From positions 1-12,192 of the forward strand of contig JAHEZG010000082.1 in NCBI GenBank assembly GCA_023251195.1: a stretch of 12,192 nucleotides of DNA, read 5' to 3'. The notes beneath the pieces are model-generated. The model made no database searches and was not told the DNA's origin. It saw nothing but the letters and a program-made list of their open reading frames with translations. Source of the stretch: Chitinophagaceae bacterium (GTDB lineage Bacteria > Bacteroidota > Bacteroidia > Chitinophagales > UBA10324). Position numbers and translations under genes: made by a program. Positions 1 through 7,404 of the stretch are shown here, in pieces (positions within the stretch are counted from its first letter, which is position 1; every line of letters starts with the position of its first letter).

Positions 1-1
1 A

Positions 2-103
2 ACCAATCAGGGTTATAAAGGTAAACACGCATCGGCCTTCGGTGTGCGTTTATTATTTCGTTTCTTAGAAAAATTAGCAACAACAAATAATGGCGGAGCA
101 TAA
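2..103 (+). CDS. C-terminal end of an unidentified protein (partial, enters from left edge)
   Basis: Reading from base 2, an open frame of 33 codons runs to a TAA at 101-103. It overlaps the pdxA start at 90 by 14 bases in another frame. The other two forward frames are stopped at 16 and within the TAG near 66, so this is the only frame that can carry an upstream gene through the whole segment. The visible tail is basic and partly hydrophobic (it includes FGVRLLFRFLEKL) and ends in NNGGA. I do not recognise the family. A four-codon overlap with pdxA would imply translational coupling. The call rests on frame openness only. Confidence 0.5.
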   Translation, partial: TNQGYKGKHASAFGVRLLFRFLEKLATTNNGGA

Positions 104-1145
104 ACCGATTATCGGAATTACGAATGGAGATGTGAATGGAATCGGGTTAGAAATAATTCTGAAAACACTCAGCGATAACCGGATTATGGAGTTGTGTACT
201 CCTGTAATTTACAGTTCGGCGAAAGTTGTTTCGTTTCATCGCAAGGCAATTAATCTCGGAAGTTTAAATTATTCGCAAAGCACTTCAGTTGAAAATCTGC
301 AACCGAACACCATCAACATTATTAATTGCTGGGAAGAAGAAGTGAATGTTCAATTGGGAATTGATAATGCAATTGGTGGAAAGTATGCATTCAAAAGTTT
401 AAATGCCTGCACTTTTGATTGGGTGGAAGGAAAAATTCAGGGGATGGTTACTGCGCCAATTAACAAGCACAACATGCCGGCTGAAGATTTTCCCTTCAAA
501 GGTCATACTGAATATCTGGCGAGTAAGAGCGATGGAAACCCGCTGATGATTATGTGCAGCGATGAATTAAAAGTTGGCTTGGTTTCAGGTCATGTTCCGG
601 TAAATGAAATTGCTGGAAAAGTGAAAAAAGAAATCATTCTGAAAAAACTGCAACTGCTGAAAGAATCTCTTGCAAAAGATTTCGGAATTGATAAACCGAA
701 AATTGCAGTGCTCGGTTTGAATCCGCACAATGGCGATAACGGATTAATTGGTGGTGAAGAAAATACTGAAGTGATTCCTGCAATCAACGAAGCGAAAACA
801 AAAAACATTTTAACCTTCGGGCCATTCAGTGCCGATGGTTTTTTTGGCGGACATCAATATAAAAAATACGATGCTGTACTCGCCATGTATCACGACCAGG
901 GATTGGTTCCATTTAAAACAATCAGTTTTGAAAGCGGAGTAAATTATACTGCGGGTTTACCTTTCATCCGTACCTCACCCGACCACGGACCAGCTTATGA
1001 TTTAGCAGGAAGAAATATGGCGAGTGAAGATTCATTTCGAAGTGCACTTTTTATGTGTATTGATATTTATCGTCAGCGAAAAGTATATACTGAAATGCAT
1101 GCGAATCCGATTAAGCATAAGGAGTTGGAAAGAGAGAGAGGATAA
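90..1145 (+). CDS. pdxA: 4-hydroxythreonine-4-phosphate dehydrogenase PdxA
   Basis: This is the cytosolic enzyme of the DXP-dependent vitamin B6 pathway. It oxidises 4-phosphohydroxy-L-threonine with NAD, and the product feeds PdxJ. At 351 residues it is slightly longer than the usual 330. Motifs in order are GDVNGIG (residues 13-19, replacing the commoner GDPAGIG), TAPINK (121-126), GHTEYLA (138-144), GHVP (167-170), GLNPHNGD (209-216), MYHDQGL (266-272), and RTSPDHGPAYDLAG near 294-307. The three metal-binding histidines of the family appear as H168, H213 and H268, and the substrate-contacting pair as H139-T140, so the active site looks intact. The upstream gene overlaps its start. The 51-base gap to the membrane-protein gene shows no terminator, so cotranscription is possible. 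Confidence 0.95.
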   Translation: MAEHKPIIGITNGDVNGIGLEIILKTLSDNRIMELCTPVIYSSAKVVSFHRKAINLGSLNYSQSTSVENLQPNTINIINCWEEEVNVQLGIDNAIGGKYAFKSLNACTFDWVEGKIQGMVTAPINKHNMPAEDFPFKGHTEYLASKSDGNPLMIMCSDELKVGLVSGHVPVNEIAGKVKKEIILKKLQLLKESLAKDFGIDKPKIAVLGLNPHNGDNGLIGGEENTEVIPAINEAKTKNILTFGPFSADGFFGGHQYKKYDAVLAMYHDQGLVPFKTISFESGVNYTAGLPFIRTSPDHGPAYDLAGRNMASEDSFRSALFMCIDIYRQRKVYTEMHANPIKHKELERERG

Positions 1146-1196
1146 TATTTTTGAAGAAAAATTATCATTCAATCATTTGACTTTTGAAAAAAATTT

Positions 1197-3101
1197 ATGA
1201 CTAACAAAAAGAAAGAAGTCGTAAAACAAAAAACAAAAACACAAAATCAATCAACTGGCAGCAATCGTTATTATTTGCTGCTGCTTTTCGTTTTCACTTT
1301 TATTATTTATGGAAATACATTGTGGAATGATTATGCATTGGATGATGGCATAGTAATTACACAAAATCATTTTGTTCAGAATGGAATTGCCGGGATTGCA
1401 GATATTCTCACACACGATTCATTTTCCGGGTGGCAAAAAGATGCGAACAGTGATGTAGCAGGTGGTCGGTATCGCCCGCTTTCATTGGTGAGTTTTGCCA
1501 TTGAACATTCCATTTTTGGAAATAATCCGGGAGCAAGTCATTTCATCAATATGTTGTTGTATGCATTACTTGGAATGGTAATTTTTATTTTTCTGAAACG
1601 ATTGTTGATTGATAAGCCAACCAAATATTCTTATCTCACTCACTTGCCATTTTTAGCTGCTTTAATTTTTATTGCTCATCCCATTCATACTGAAGCAGTG
1701 GCAAATATCAAGGGGCGCGACGAAATTCTTTCGCTACTGTTTTCCATTCTTGCTTCCATTCATTTCTTACGATATGTTGATGATGGAAAGAAGATGAAGA
1801 ATCTCATTCTTGGATTTGTCTTTTTCTTCCTTGCGTTGTTGTCGAAAGAAAATGCAATCACTTTCGTTCTCATTATCCCGATGATGCTTTGGTTTTTCAG
1901 AAGTCAAAATTTCAAAACCATTGTTCCGGTTTTGGTTTCAATAATTATTTCAGTCGGAATTTTTCTTTTACTGCGACAAACATTTTCCAATACTTCCATT
2001 GACAAAGAAGTCACCGATATAATGAACAATCCTTTTTTCGGAATGACTGTTTCGCAGAAGTACGCGACCATCATTTACACATTCGGAAAATATCTGTTGC
2101 TGCTTTTGCTCCCCATTAACTTAACCAGCGATTACTATCCCTACCAGATTGCCATTCACGATTTCAGTAGCATCGGAACAATTATCAGTTTAGTTGTTTG
2201 TTTGTATTTATTAGTAATTGCATTCATTCAACTTCGTAAAAAAACAATTTTCTCCTTTTTGGTAATTTATTTTGCCATCACTTTATCTGTTGTTTCAAAT
2301 CTTGTTTTTCCGGTCGGCACTTTTATGTCAGAACGGTTTCTGTTTATGCCTTCTCTGGCATTTTGCTTATTGCTTTCATATTTCATTACTTTAATTCCGT
2401 TTTATGAATTCAATTCAATTCCATTTACAAAAACAGAAATTCCTACTAAAGTTGTTGATGCAGGTTTTTTTAAAACAAGAACCATTCAGTTCCTGTTACT
2501 GATTTTACTCGGAACTTATTCTGTAAAAACCATTGCCAGAAATGCAATCTGGAAAAATAATTTCACGCTGTTCAGCGAAGACATTAATAATTCGCCCAAC
2601 AGTGCAATGGCACATCACGCCATTGCTGCTGAATATCGAAAGGTTGGTGAAAAAAGTACCGATACAAAAACCAGAAAAGATTTTTTTTACAAAGCAATCA
2701 CAGAAGATAAAAAAGCAATAACCATCAATCCGGATTTTGCTCAGGCTTATTACAACATAGGAATCAGTTTGTTGATGATGCAAAATACATTGGAAGCAAA
2801 ATCAGCCTTCCGAAAATCAATTTCCATTTCACCAAAATACGCCGACGCTTTAAATAATCTTGGCTATTGTTTCATTCAGGAAAATAAACTGGATTCTGCC
2901 CTTATTTTTTGTACCGCAGCTTCAAAAATTGACACCAACTATTTCAGGCCGTACAGTAATCTCGGAGTGGTTTACCTCAAAAAAATGGATGTTCAAAAAG
3001 CCTATTACTATTTTCAAAAGGCACATGTTCTTGAACCAAATGATGTTGCTACTACTAAGGCTTTTGAAGAAATCAGTGCCGTTATTCAACAATTGCATTA
3101 A
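1197..3101 (+). CDS. TMTC-like multi-pass membrane protein with DUF1736-type region and C-terminal TPR repeats
   Basis: The protein has 634 residues: a short lysine-rich cytoplasmic N terminus (1-23), about 11-12 hydrophobic segments between residues 24 and 445, then a soluble TPR region (about 467-634). The first loop carries an acidic pair (D49-D50) after YGNTLWNDY, then RYRPLS (91-96) and AHPIHTEAVANIKGRDE (160-176), as in eukaryotic TMTC proteins and their bacterial relatives, which have a GT-C glycosyltransferase-like fold. FGKYLLLLLLPINLTSDYY (296-314) matches the DUF1736 signature, and SERFLFMPS (378-386) is also typical. TPR units are visible around 512-545, 546-579 and 580-613, with Gly/Ala and Pro at helix ends. 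By analogy it could transfer a sugar from a lipid carrier to secreted proteins, but no substrate can be read from the sequence. It lies between pdxA and yceD, which can be much closer neighbours in related genomes. The ATG at 1197 precedes the first membrane segment. Confidence 0.8.
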   Translation: MTNKKKEVVKQKTKTQNQSTGSNRYYLLLLFVFTFIIYGNTLWNDYALDDGIVITQNHFVQNGIAGIADILTHDSFSGWQKDANSDVAGGRYRPLSLVSFAIEHSIFGNNPGASHFINMLLYALLGMVIFIFLKRLLIDKPTKYSYLTHLPFLAALIFIAHPIHTEAVANIKGRDEILSLLFSILASIHFLRYVDDGKKMKNLILGFVFFFLALLSKENAITFVLIIPMMLWFFRSQNFKTIVPVLVSIIISVGIFLLLRQTFSNTSIDKEVTDIMNNPFFGMTVSQKYATIIYTFGKYLLLLLLPINLTSDYYPYQIAIHDFSSIGTIISLVVCLYLLVIAFIQLRKKTIFSFLVIYFAITLSVVSNLVFPVGTFMSERFLFMPSLAFCLLLSYFITLIPFYEFNSIPFTKTEIPTKVVDAGFFKTRTIQFLLLILLGTYSVKTIARNAIWKNNFTLFSEDINNSPNSAMAHHAIAAEYRKVGEKSTDTKTRKDFFYKAITEDKKAITINPDFAQAYYNIGISLLMMQNTLEAKSAFRKSISISPKYADALNNLGYCFIQENKLDSALIFCTAASKIDTNYFRPYSNLGVVYLKKMDVQKAYYYFQKAHVLEPNDVATTKAFEEISAVIQQLH

Positions 3102-3238
3102 CAGTTCTGATTTATATTCCAAATAAGAAGTTCAATTCACTACTCTGGGATGAAATGGATCCTTTTTCGAAATATTATCTGTTATTTCCTCCATTTCCTC
3201 TCCCTCTAACTTTCGCTTTTATATTTCAATCATTTCTA

Positions 3239-3246
3239 TACATTTG
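3239..3246 (+). promoter_or_regulatory. Candidate Bacteroidota -7 element for the yceD-rpmF-plsX-fabH operon
   Basis: TACATTTG matches the Bacteroidota -7 consensus TAnnTTTG exactly. It lies 23 bases before the GTG start of yceD, giving a short leader. No clear TTG/TTTG -33 box is seen at the usual 17-23-base spacing; only T-rich sequence (around 3211-3220) is present. The 168-base gap in which it lies is the widest gap before the operon and is rich in C and T. Nothing else was recognised in that gap. Confidence 0.4.
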
Positions 3247-3269
3247 TACCCCCTTAGAAAAACCTGCCT

Positions 3270-3806
3270 GTGAACCCGTTTCGTGAGTTTGATATTGCGT
3301 TTGTTGGATTAAAGCCGGGGCAGCACAGGTTTCACTACGACATTGACAGTACCTTTTTTGAGCTCTTTGAACACTCGCCTGTAAGGCGCGCCAAGATTAC
3401 GGTTGATTTGATTTTTGATAAACAGAATACTTTTTTTCTGCTCAATTTTCAGATATCAGGAACCATTCATGTAGCCTGCGACCGCTGCGCCGATGAGATA
3501 GATTTCCCAATTGATGCCGACTACCCGTTGGTAGTTAAATTCGATGAGCACCGCGAAGAAATAAATGATGACAGTTTAGCCGATGTAGTCTACATCCCTC
3601 ATTCAGAGTCTATCTTCAATGTAAGGCAACTCATTTACGAATTCGTAATACTGAGTGTGCCAATGGGAAGAATTACCTGCGAAAGTGTTCCTTCAAAAGG
3701 AAAGTGTAATACAGAAACATTGAAAATTTTAAATCACCTCAGCCCCGAATCAAGCCACCAGCCCGATCCGAGATGGGATTCATTAAAAAAAATTAAAAAC
3801 AAGTAA
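3270..3806 (+). CDS. yceD: DUF177/YceD family protein (23S rRNA accumulation protein)
   Basis: YceD-family proteins are small cytosolic proteins nearly always encoded directly before rpmF. They are linked to 23S rRNA accumulation or large-subunit assembly in bacteria and chloroplasts. At 178 residues the size is normal. The start is GTG at 3270, fixed by the upstream sequence and by the conserved beginning (NPFREFDIAFVGLKPG). The conserved CDRC appears at C70 and C73 inside the expected HVACDRC context, followed by an acidic stretch (92-105). A second cysteine pair (C137, C146) near the C terminus could complete a metal-binding or redox set. The gene ends 2 bases before rpmF, so the pair is almost certainly cotranscribed and coupled. 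Confidence 0.85.
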   Translation: MNPFREFDIAFVGLKPGQHRFHYDIDSTFFELFEHSPVRRAKITVDLIFDKQNTFFLLNFQISGTIHVACDRCADEIDFPIDADYPLVVKFDEHREEINDDSLADVVYIPHSESIFNVRQLIYEFVILSVPMGRITCESVPSKGKCNTETLKILNHLSPESSHQPDPRWDSLKKIKNK

Positions 3807-3808
3807 AC

Positions 3809-4000
3809 ATGCCAAATCCAAAACGACGCCACTCCCGTACACGCCGCGATACCAGAAGAGGACACGATAAAGCAGTGGTACCTACTGTGTCAATTGACCA
3901 GACAACCGGAATGCCGCATCTTCGTCATCGTGCGCATTGGAGCGAGGATAAATTGTATTATAAAGGGAATGTTATTCTCGATAAATCCGCAGCGTCATAA
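3809..4000 (+). CDS. rpmF: 50S ribosomal protein L32, zinc-free (Cys-less) form
   Basis: This is a structural protein of the large ribosomal subunit. At 63 residues it begins MPNPKRRHSRTRRDTRR and continues HDKAVVPTVSIDQ, the hallmark L32 N-terminal basic tail. The zinc-ribbon region that often carries two CxxC pairs has no cysteine at all: it reads TGMPHLRHRAHW around residues 33-44, then LYYKG. It therefore belongs to the zinc-independent type of L32. It starts 2 bases after yceD and ends 31 bases before plsX, the classical yceD-rpmF-plsX-fabH order that links ribosome and lipid synthesis. Confidence 0.93.
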   Translation: MPNPKRRHSRTRRDTRRGHDKAVVPTVSIDQTTGMPHLRHRAHWSEDKLYYKGNVILDKSAAS

Positions 4001-4031
4001 TACTAACCAAAGCATCTCCGTCTAACACACC

Positions 4032-4997
4032 ATGCGACTGGGAATAGATGCAATGGGTGGCGATTTCGCCCCGTTGGAATGCATTAAAGGAGCTAAACTC
4101 TTTTGCCAGGAAAATAATAATTCGGGTAAGTATGAGTTGGTTCTTTTTGGTGATGAGAATCTTATGCGCCCCATGATTGAATCGGTGGGCGGATTGGATG
4201 GATGTATTTCCATCGTTCACACAACTGAAGTGATTGAAATGAGCGAGTCGCCTACACGCGCACTCGCATCTAAACCGAACAGCAGTATTGCGGTCGGGTT
4301 TCAGCATTTGAAAGAAGGAAAGATTGATGCTTTTGCCAGTGCCGGTAATACCGGAGCTATGTTGGTCGGAGCCATGTACACTGTGAAAACTGTTCCGGGT
4401 GTTATGCGCCCTGCCCTTTCCACTTTAGTACCTCATGAAAATGGCAAGACCGGATTGTTACTCGATGTGGGTGCGAATGCTGATTGCAAACCGGAGATGT
4501 TAAACCAGTTTGCAATTCTCGGAGCTTTGTATCAGAAACATGTTTACCACATTGAAAATCCAAGAGTGGCGTTAATGAATATTGGCGAAGAGGAAGGAAA
4601 GGGAAACAAACTCGCTCAGGAAACTTACACACTGCTGAAAGAAAACGATAAAATAAATTTCATTGGTAATGTGGAAGGAAGAGACCTCTTTCTCGACAAA
4701 GCTGATGTGATGGTCACTGATGGATTTACCGGAAATATTATTCTGAAAATGGGTGAATCATTTTATGAATTAATCAAGGCAAGAAAAATACGCGACGAAT
4801 ATTTCGATTCATTCAATTATGAAAATTACGGAGGCACTGCCATCCTCGGCGCAAATGCACCGGTGGTTGTTGCGCACGGAATTTCGAATGATATTGCATT
4901 TAAAAGTATGATTGCACTAACCCGTGAAATAGTTGAAAGCAATCTGGTAAATATTTTCAAGGAAGCTTTTATCAATAATCAGATCTTACAGGAGTAA
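4032..4997 (+). CDS. plsX: Phosphate acyltransferase PlsX
   Basis: PlsX converts acyl-ACP and phosphate to acyl-phosphate, which PlsY uses to acylate glycerol-3-phosphate. It acts as a peripheral membrane enzyme. At 321 residues the length is normal. Conserved motifs are GIDAMGGDFAP (4-14), SAGNTGA (103-109), LDVGAN (144-149), NIGEEEGKG (183-191), GNVEGRD (212-218), VTDGFTGN (228-235), YGGTAILG (266-273) and VVAHG (279-283). The ATG at 4032 gives the family-typical N terminus immediately at the GIDAMGGD strand. It lies between rpmF and fabH (21-base gap). Confidence 0.96.
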   Translation: MRLGIDAMGGDFAPLECIKGAKLFCQENNNSGKYELVLFGDENLMRPMIESVGGLDGCISIVHTTEVIEMSESPTRALASKPNSSIAVGFQHLKEGKIDAFASAGNTGAMLVGAMYTVKTVPGVMRPALSTLVPHENGKTGLLLDVGANADCKPEMLNQFAILGALYQKHVYHIENPRVALMNIGEEEGKGNKLAQETYTLLKENDKINFIGNVEGRDLFLDKADVMVTDGFTGNIILKMGESFYELIKARKIRDEYFDSFNYENYGGTAILGANAPVVVAHGISNDIAFKSMIALTREIVESNLVNIFKEAFINNQILQE

Positions 4998-5018
4998 GGT
5001 TTTTCAACTACCGCCACG

Positions 5019-6017
5019 ATGCATAAAACAAGAGCAGCAATAACAGGCATTCAGGGATATGTACCCGAATATAAATTGACCAACGCTGAACTTGAAAAAA
5101 TGGTGGACACCACCGACGAGTGGATCACCTCGCGCACCGGAGTAAAAGAAAGAAGAATTTTAAAAGGCATTGGTCTCGGCACTTCCGATATGGGAAAAGA
5201 AGCAGTGATGGGATTGCTGAAAAAAACAAATACCAATCCGCTCGATGTTGATTTAATTATTTGTGCGACTACCACTCCAGATATGCAGTTTCCGGCAACC
5301 GCAAATATTATAGCTGATAAATGCGGATTGAAAAGTGCTTTTGGTTTCGATATCAATGCAGCATGTTCGGGATTTATTTATGCATTGCGAACTGCTTCGC
5401 AATTCATCGAAGCGGGAACAGCTAAAAAAGTAATTGTTGTAGGCGGCGATAAAATGTCGTCCATCATTGATTATAGCGACCGGCAGACCTGTGTAATTTT
5501 TGGTGATGGTGCGGGTGCAGTTTTATTGGAACCAAATAAAGAAGGAAACGGAATTATTGATGCAGTGCTTGGTTCGGATGGAGCAGGTCGTGTTCACTTA
5601 CATCAGAAAGCAGGTGGAAGTGCTATGCCTGCAAGTGCTGAAACAGTAGAGAAGAAATTGCATTATGTTTATCAGGAAGGTCAGGCGGTTTTCAAATTCG
5701 CTGTGACGAAGATGGCTGATGCCGCTGAAGAAATTATGAAGCGCAACAACTTACACAGCGATGATGTATCGTGGTTGATTCCGCATCAGGCGAATAAAAG
5801 AATCATTGATGCAACTGCAAAGCGAATGGGATTGGATGATGCTAAGGTGATGATAAACATTGAGCGCTATGGCAACACCACCAACGGAACCATTCCGCTA
5901 TGCATGTGGGAGTGGGAAAACAAAATGCACAAAGGCGATAACATCGTACTCGCCGCTTTCGGTGGCGGATTTACCTGGGGAGCAATTTATTTGAAGTGGG
6001 CGTATGATAGCAAGTAA
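5019..6017 (+). CDS. fabH: Beta-ketoacyl-ACP synthase III (KAS III)
   Basis: This enzyme starts fatty-acid synthesis by condensing an acyl-CoA primer with malonyl-ACP. At 332 residues it is close to the usual length. The thiolase-fold catalytic triad is visible: C116 in NAACSGF, H256 in PHQAN (255-259) and N286 in YGNTTNG (284-290). Other family motifs are DEWITSRTGVKERR (33-46), GDGAGAVLL (162-170) and the C-terminal AAFGGGFTWGA (312-322). The primer preference (straight or branched) cannot be read with confidence. It follows plsX by 21 bases. Its stop codon is followed at once by the repeat structure that separates it from efp. Confidence 0.96.
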   Translation: MHKTRAAITGIQGYVPEYKLTNAELEKMVDTTDEWITSRTGVKERRILKGIGLGTSDMGKEAVMGLLKKTNTNPLDVDLIICATTTPDMQFPATANIIADKCGLKSAFGFDINAACSGFIYALRTASQFIEAGTAKKVIVVGGDKMSSIIDYSDRQTCVIFGDGAGAVLLEPNKEGNGIIDAVLGSDGAGRVHLHQKAGGSAMPASAETVEKKLHYVYQEGQAVFKFAVTKMADAAEEIMKRNNLHSDDVSWLIPHQANKRIIDATAKRMGLDDAKVMINIERYGNTTNGTIPLCMWEWENKMHKGDNIVLAAFGGGFTWGAIYLKWAYDSK

Positions 6018-6029
6018 GCAGTTAGCTAT

Positions 6030-6121
6030 TAGGTTTTAGCAATTAGGAAATTCATAATGAAAAAAGTAATCAGAACATTTTAAAGAAATTAAAAAAACTA
6101 ACAGCTAACAGCTAAAACCTA
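6030..6121. repeat. Imperfect inverted repeat filling the fabH-efp junction (possible ORF-less IVS-like element)
   Basis: Left arm 6030-6046 (TAGGTTTTAGCAATTAG, counted with its last G at 6046) and right arm 6105-6121 (CTAACAGCTAAAACCTA) are complementary at 15 of 17 positions, including an unbroken run of 11. The right side is built from a tandem CTAACAG unit (6098-6111). A further GTTAGCTA (6021-6028) outside the left arm matches the same unit in inverse orientation. The loop of 58 bases is A-rich and has a tiny frame, MKKVIRTF (6057-6083), preceded by TTCATAATG, as also found at the start of the S23 gene at 9244. The right arm ends 7 bases before the efp start codon. It could be a deletion derivative of the two larger elements, or simply a transcript hairpin. 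Confidence 0.55.
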
Positions 6122-6128
6122 TTTCGAA

Positions 6129-6710
6129 ATGGCAAATACATCAGACATTAAAAAAGGATTGACAATTGAACTGAATAAAGACTTATGGACCATTGTTGAT
6201 TTTCAGCATGTGAAACCCGGAAAAGGCGGCGCTTTTGTTCGCACAAAACTGAAAAGCTTAACCAGCGGAAAAGTGGTTGACAATACATTTAACAGTGGTG
6301 AATCATTAACTCTTGTAAGCATTGAAAGAAGAAAACACCAATTCCTGTATAAAGATTTGACCGGATATAATTTCATGGACAATGGAACATTCGAACAGGT
6401 TACCCTTGCCGAAGAATTAATTGACGGACACGAGTTTTTAAAAGAAGGGCAGGAAGTGGAAATTATTTTTCAAGCCGATAACGACCGCATCCTCGGTTGC
6501 GATTTACCATTGTTTGTGTTCCTGGATGTAACTTATTCTGAGCCTGGTTTGAAAGGAGACACTGCAAACATGCCAATGAAAAATGCAACTCTGGAGACCG
6601 GTGCAATCATTCAGGTTCCGCTGTTTGTTGAATCAGGAACCAAAGTAAAAGTTGATACTGTTAAGAAGGCTTATGTGGAGCGCGTGACTACCGGAAATTT
6701 CAGAGGTTAA
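6129..6710 (+). CDS. efp: Translation elongation factor P
   Basis: EF-P binds the ribosome between the P and E sites and relieves stalling at proline runs. The protein has 193 residues in three beta-barrel domains (KOW-like 1-65, OB 66-128, C-terminal OB 129-193). The tip loop reads KPGKGGAF (29-36), which places a lysine, K32, at the position modified in many bacteria; no modification enzyme is in the window. The C-terminal signature ATLETGAIIQVPLFVESG is present at about 153-170. It lies within the lipid operon between fabH and accB. The 5' leader is occupied by the inverted repeat ending at 6121, so its translation may depend on that hairpin. Confidence 0.96.
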   Translation: MANTSDIKKGLTIELNKDLWTIVDFQHVKPGKGGAFVRTKLKSLTSGKVVDNTFNSGESLTLVSIERRKHQFLYKDLTGYNFMDNGTFEQVTLAEELIDGHEFLKEGQEVEIIFQADNDRILGCDLPLFVFLDVTYSEPGLKGDTANMPMKNATLETGAIIQVPLFVESGTKVKVDTVKKAYVERVTTGNFRG

Positions 6711-6787
6711 TTTTCATTAAGAACATTCCTGAAACCAGATAAATGTTTCTACAATAAAAATTCAATAAATTATTATCAAACACTTTA

Positions 6788-6795
6788 TATATTTC
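6788..6795 (+). promoter_or_regulatory. Weak candidate -7 element upstream of accB
   Basis: TATATTTC differs from TAnnTTTG by one base and lies 28 bases before the accB start, in an A/T-rich 113-base gap. No convincing -33 box is visible. The gap is long enough for an internal promoter serving accB-accC, but the evidence is weak. Confidence 0.2.
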
Positions 6796-6823
6796 GTTCA
6801 TCAAATCAGAAAAAAATACCATC

Positions 6824-7318
6824 ATGGATATTAAAGACATACAGGAACTCATTAAGCAGGTAAATAAATTAAACCTTGCTGAAGTCACGATTGAAAAGAA
6901 GGATATTAAATTAACTATCAGAACTCACGAACCCGGCATTCCATCAACTTATACTGTAATGCCCCAACAGGCAATGCCTGCTCCAACTTCACAACCGGTT
7001 GCCATTCCAACAACTTCAACCCCACAGCAAATTGCCGCAGCCGCTGATGCAAAAGCTACTGCAGCAGCAGAAGCAAACCAAGTGACAATCAAATCGCCAA
7101 TGATCGGTACATTCTATCGCGCATCAGGCCCTGATAAACCAGCCTGTGTGAATGTTGGCGACGAAATAAAAATCGGCACAGTACTATGCATTATAGAAGC
7201 CATGAAACTGTTTAACGAAATAGAATCAGAACAAACCGGTCGCATTGTAAAAATACTGGTAGAGAATGCAAAGCCGGTTGAATACGATCAACCATTATTC
7301 CTGATTGAGCCTATGTAA
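6824..7318 (+). CDS. accB: Biotin carboxyl carrier protein of acetyl-CoA carboxylase
   Basis: BCCP carries the carboxyl-biotin between biotin carboxylase (AccC) and carboxyltransferase in the cytosolic acetyl-CoA carboxylase complex, the committed step of fatty-acid synthesis. At 164 residues it has the standard layout. An N-terminal helical segment starts MDIKDIQELIKQVNK. A Pro/Ala/Gln-rich flexible linker covers about 45-85, and the C-terminal biotinyl domain covers about 87-164. The biotin attachment motif is EAMKLFNE with K128 as the modified lysine. SPMIGTFYR (91-99) and the closing PLFLIEPM are typical. accC, normally the next gene a few bases away, is here displaced by 500 bases holding an S23-family gene inside an inverted repeat. 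Confidence 0.96.
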   Translation: MDIKDIQELIKQVNKLNLAEVTIEKKDIKLTIRTHEPGIPSTYTVMPQQAMPAPTSQPVAIPTTSTPQQIAAAADAKATAAAEANQVTIKSPMIGTFYRASGPDKPACVNVGDEIKIGTVLCIIEAMKLFNEIESEQTGRIVKILVENAKPVEYDQPLFLIEPM

Positions 7319-7323
7319 ATACA

Positions 7324-7355
7324 GATTTGATGATTTGGTAATTTGATGATTTGAT
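7324..7355 (+). repeat. Left arm of element 1 inverted repeat
   Basis: This arm is made of about two diverged copies of a 16-17-base unit built on TTTGATGA (GATTTGATGATTTGGTA, then ATTTGATGATTTGAT). It pairs perfectly with 7779-7810. Confidence 0.9.
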
Positions 7356-7378
7356 GATTAGCCTCAATACAATTTCTA

Positions 7379-7392
7379 TCATAAATTTTTTC
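7379..7392 (+). promoter_or_regulatory. Leader motif shared by both S23 genes (element 1 copy)
   Basis: TCATAAATTTTTTC lies 12 bases before the ATG at 7405. The gene at 9244 has TCATAATTTTTTC in the equivalent place (9228-9240), differing only by one A. TAAATTTT partly resembles the TAnnTTTG -7 box, so it may be a promoter element for the S23 gene; it could instead be an RNA signal or chance A/T richness. Confidence 0.35.
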
Positions 7393-7404
7393 GATTAAAT
7401 CATT

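Noticed and set aside
590..808. Minus-strand open frame within pdxA
   Set aside because: It is fully covered by a strongly supported gene, and its translation shows no family features.
3148..3167. Intrinsic terminator after the TMTC-like gene (GGAT...ATCC followed by T5)
   Set aside because: The stem has only four base pairs with a seven-base loop and is A/T-containing; too weak to call.
7324..7360. CRISPR-like short direct repeats (TTTGATGA units)
   Set aside because: The repeats are contiguous, without spacers of uniform length, and their reverse complement lies 450 bases away; this is an inverted repeat, not a CRISPR array.
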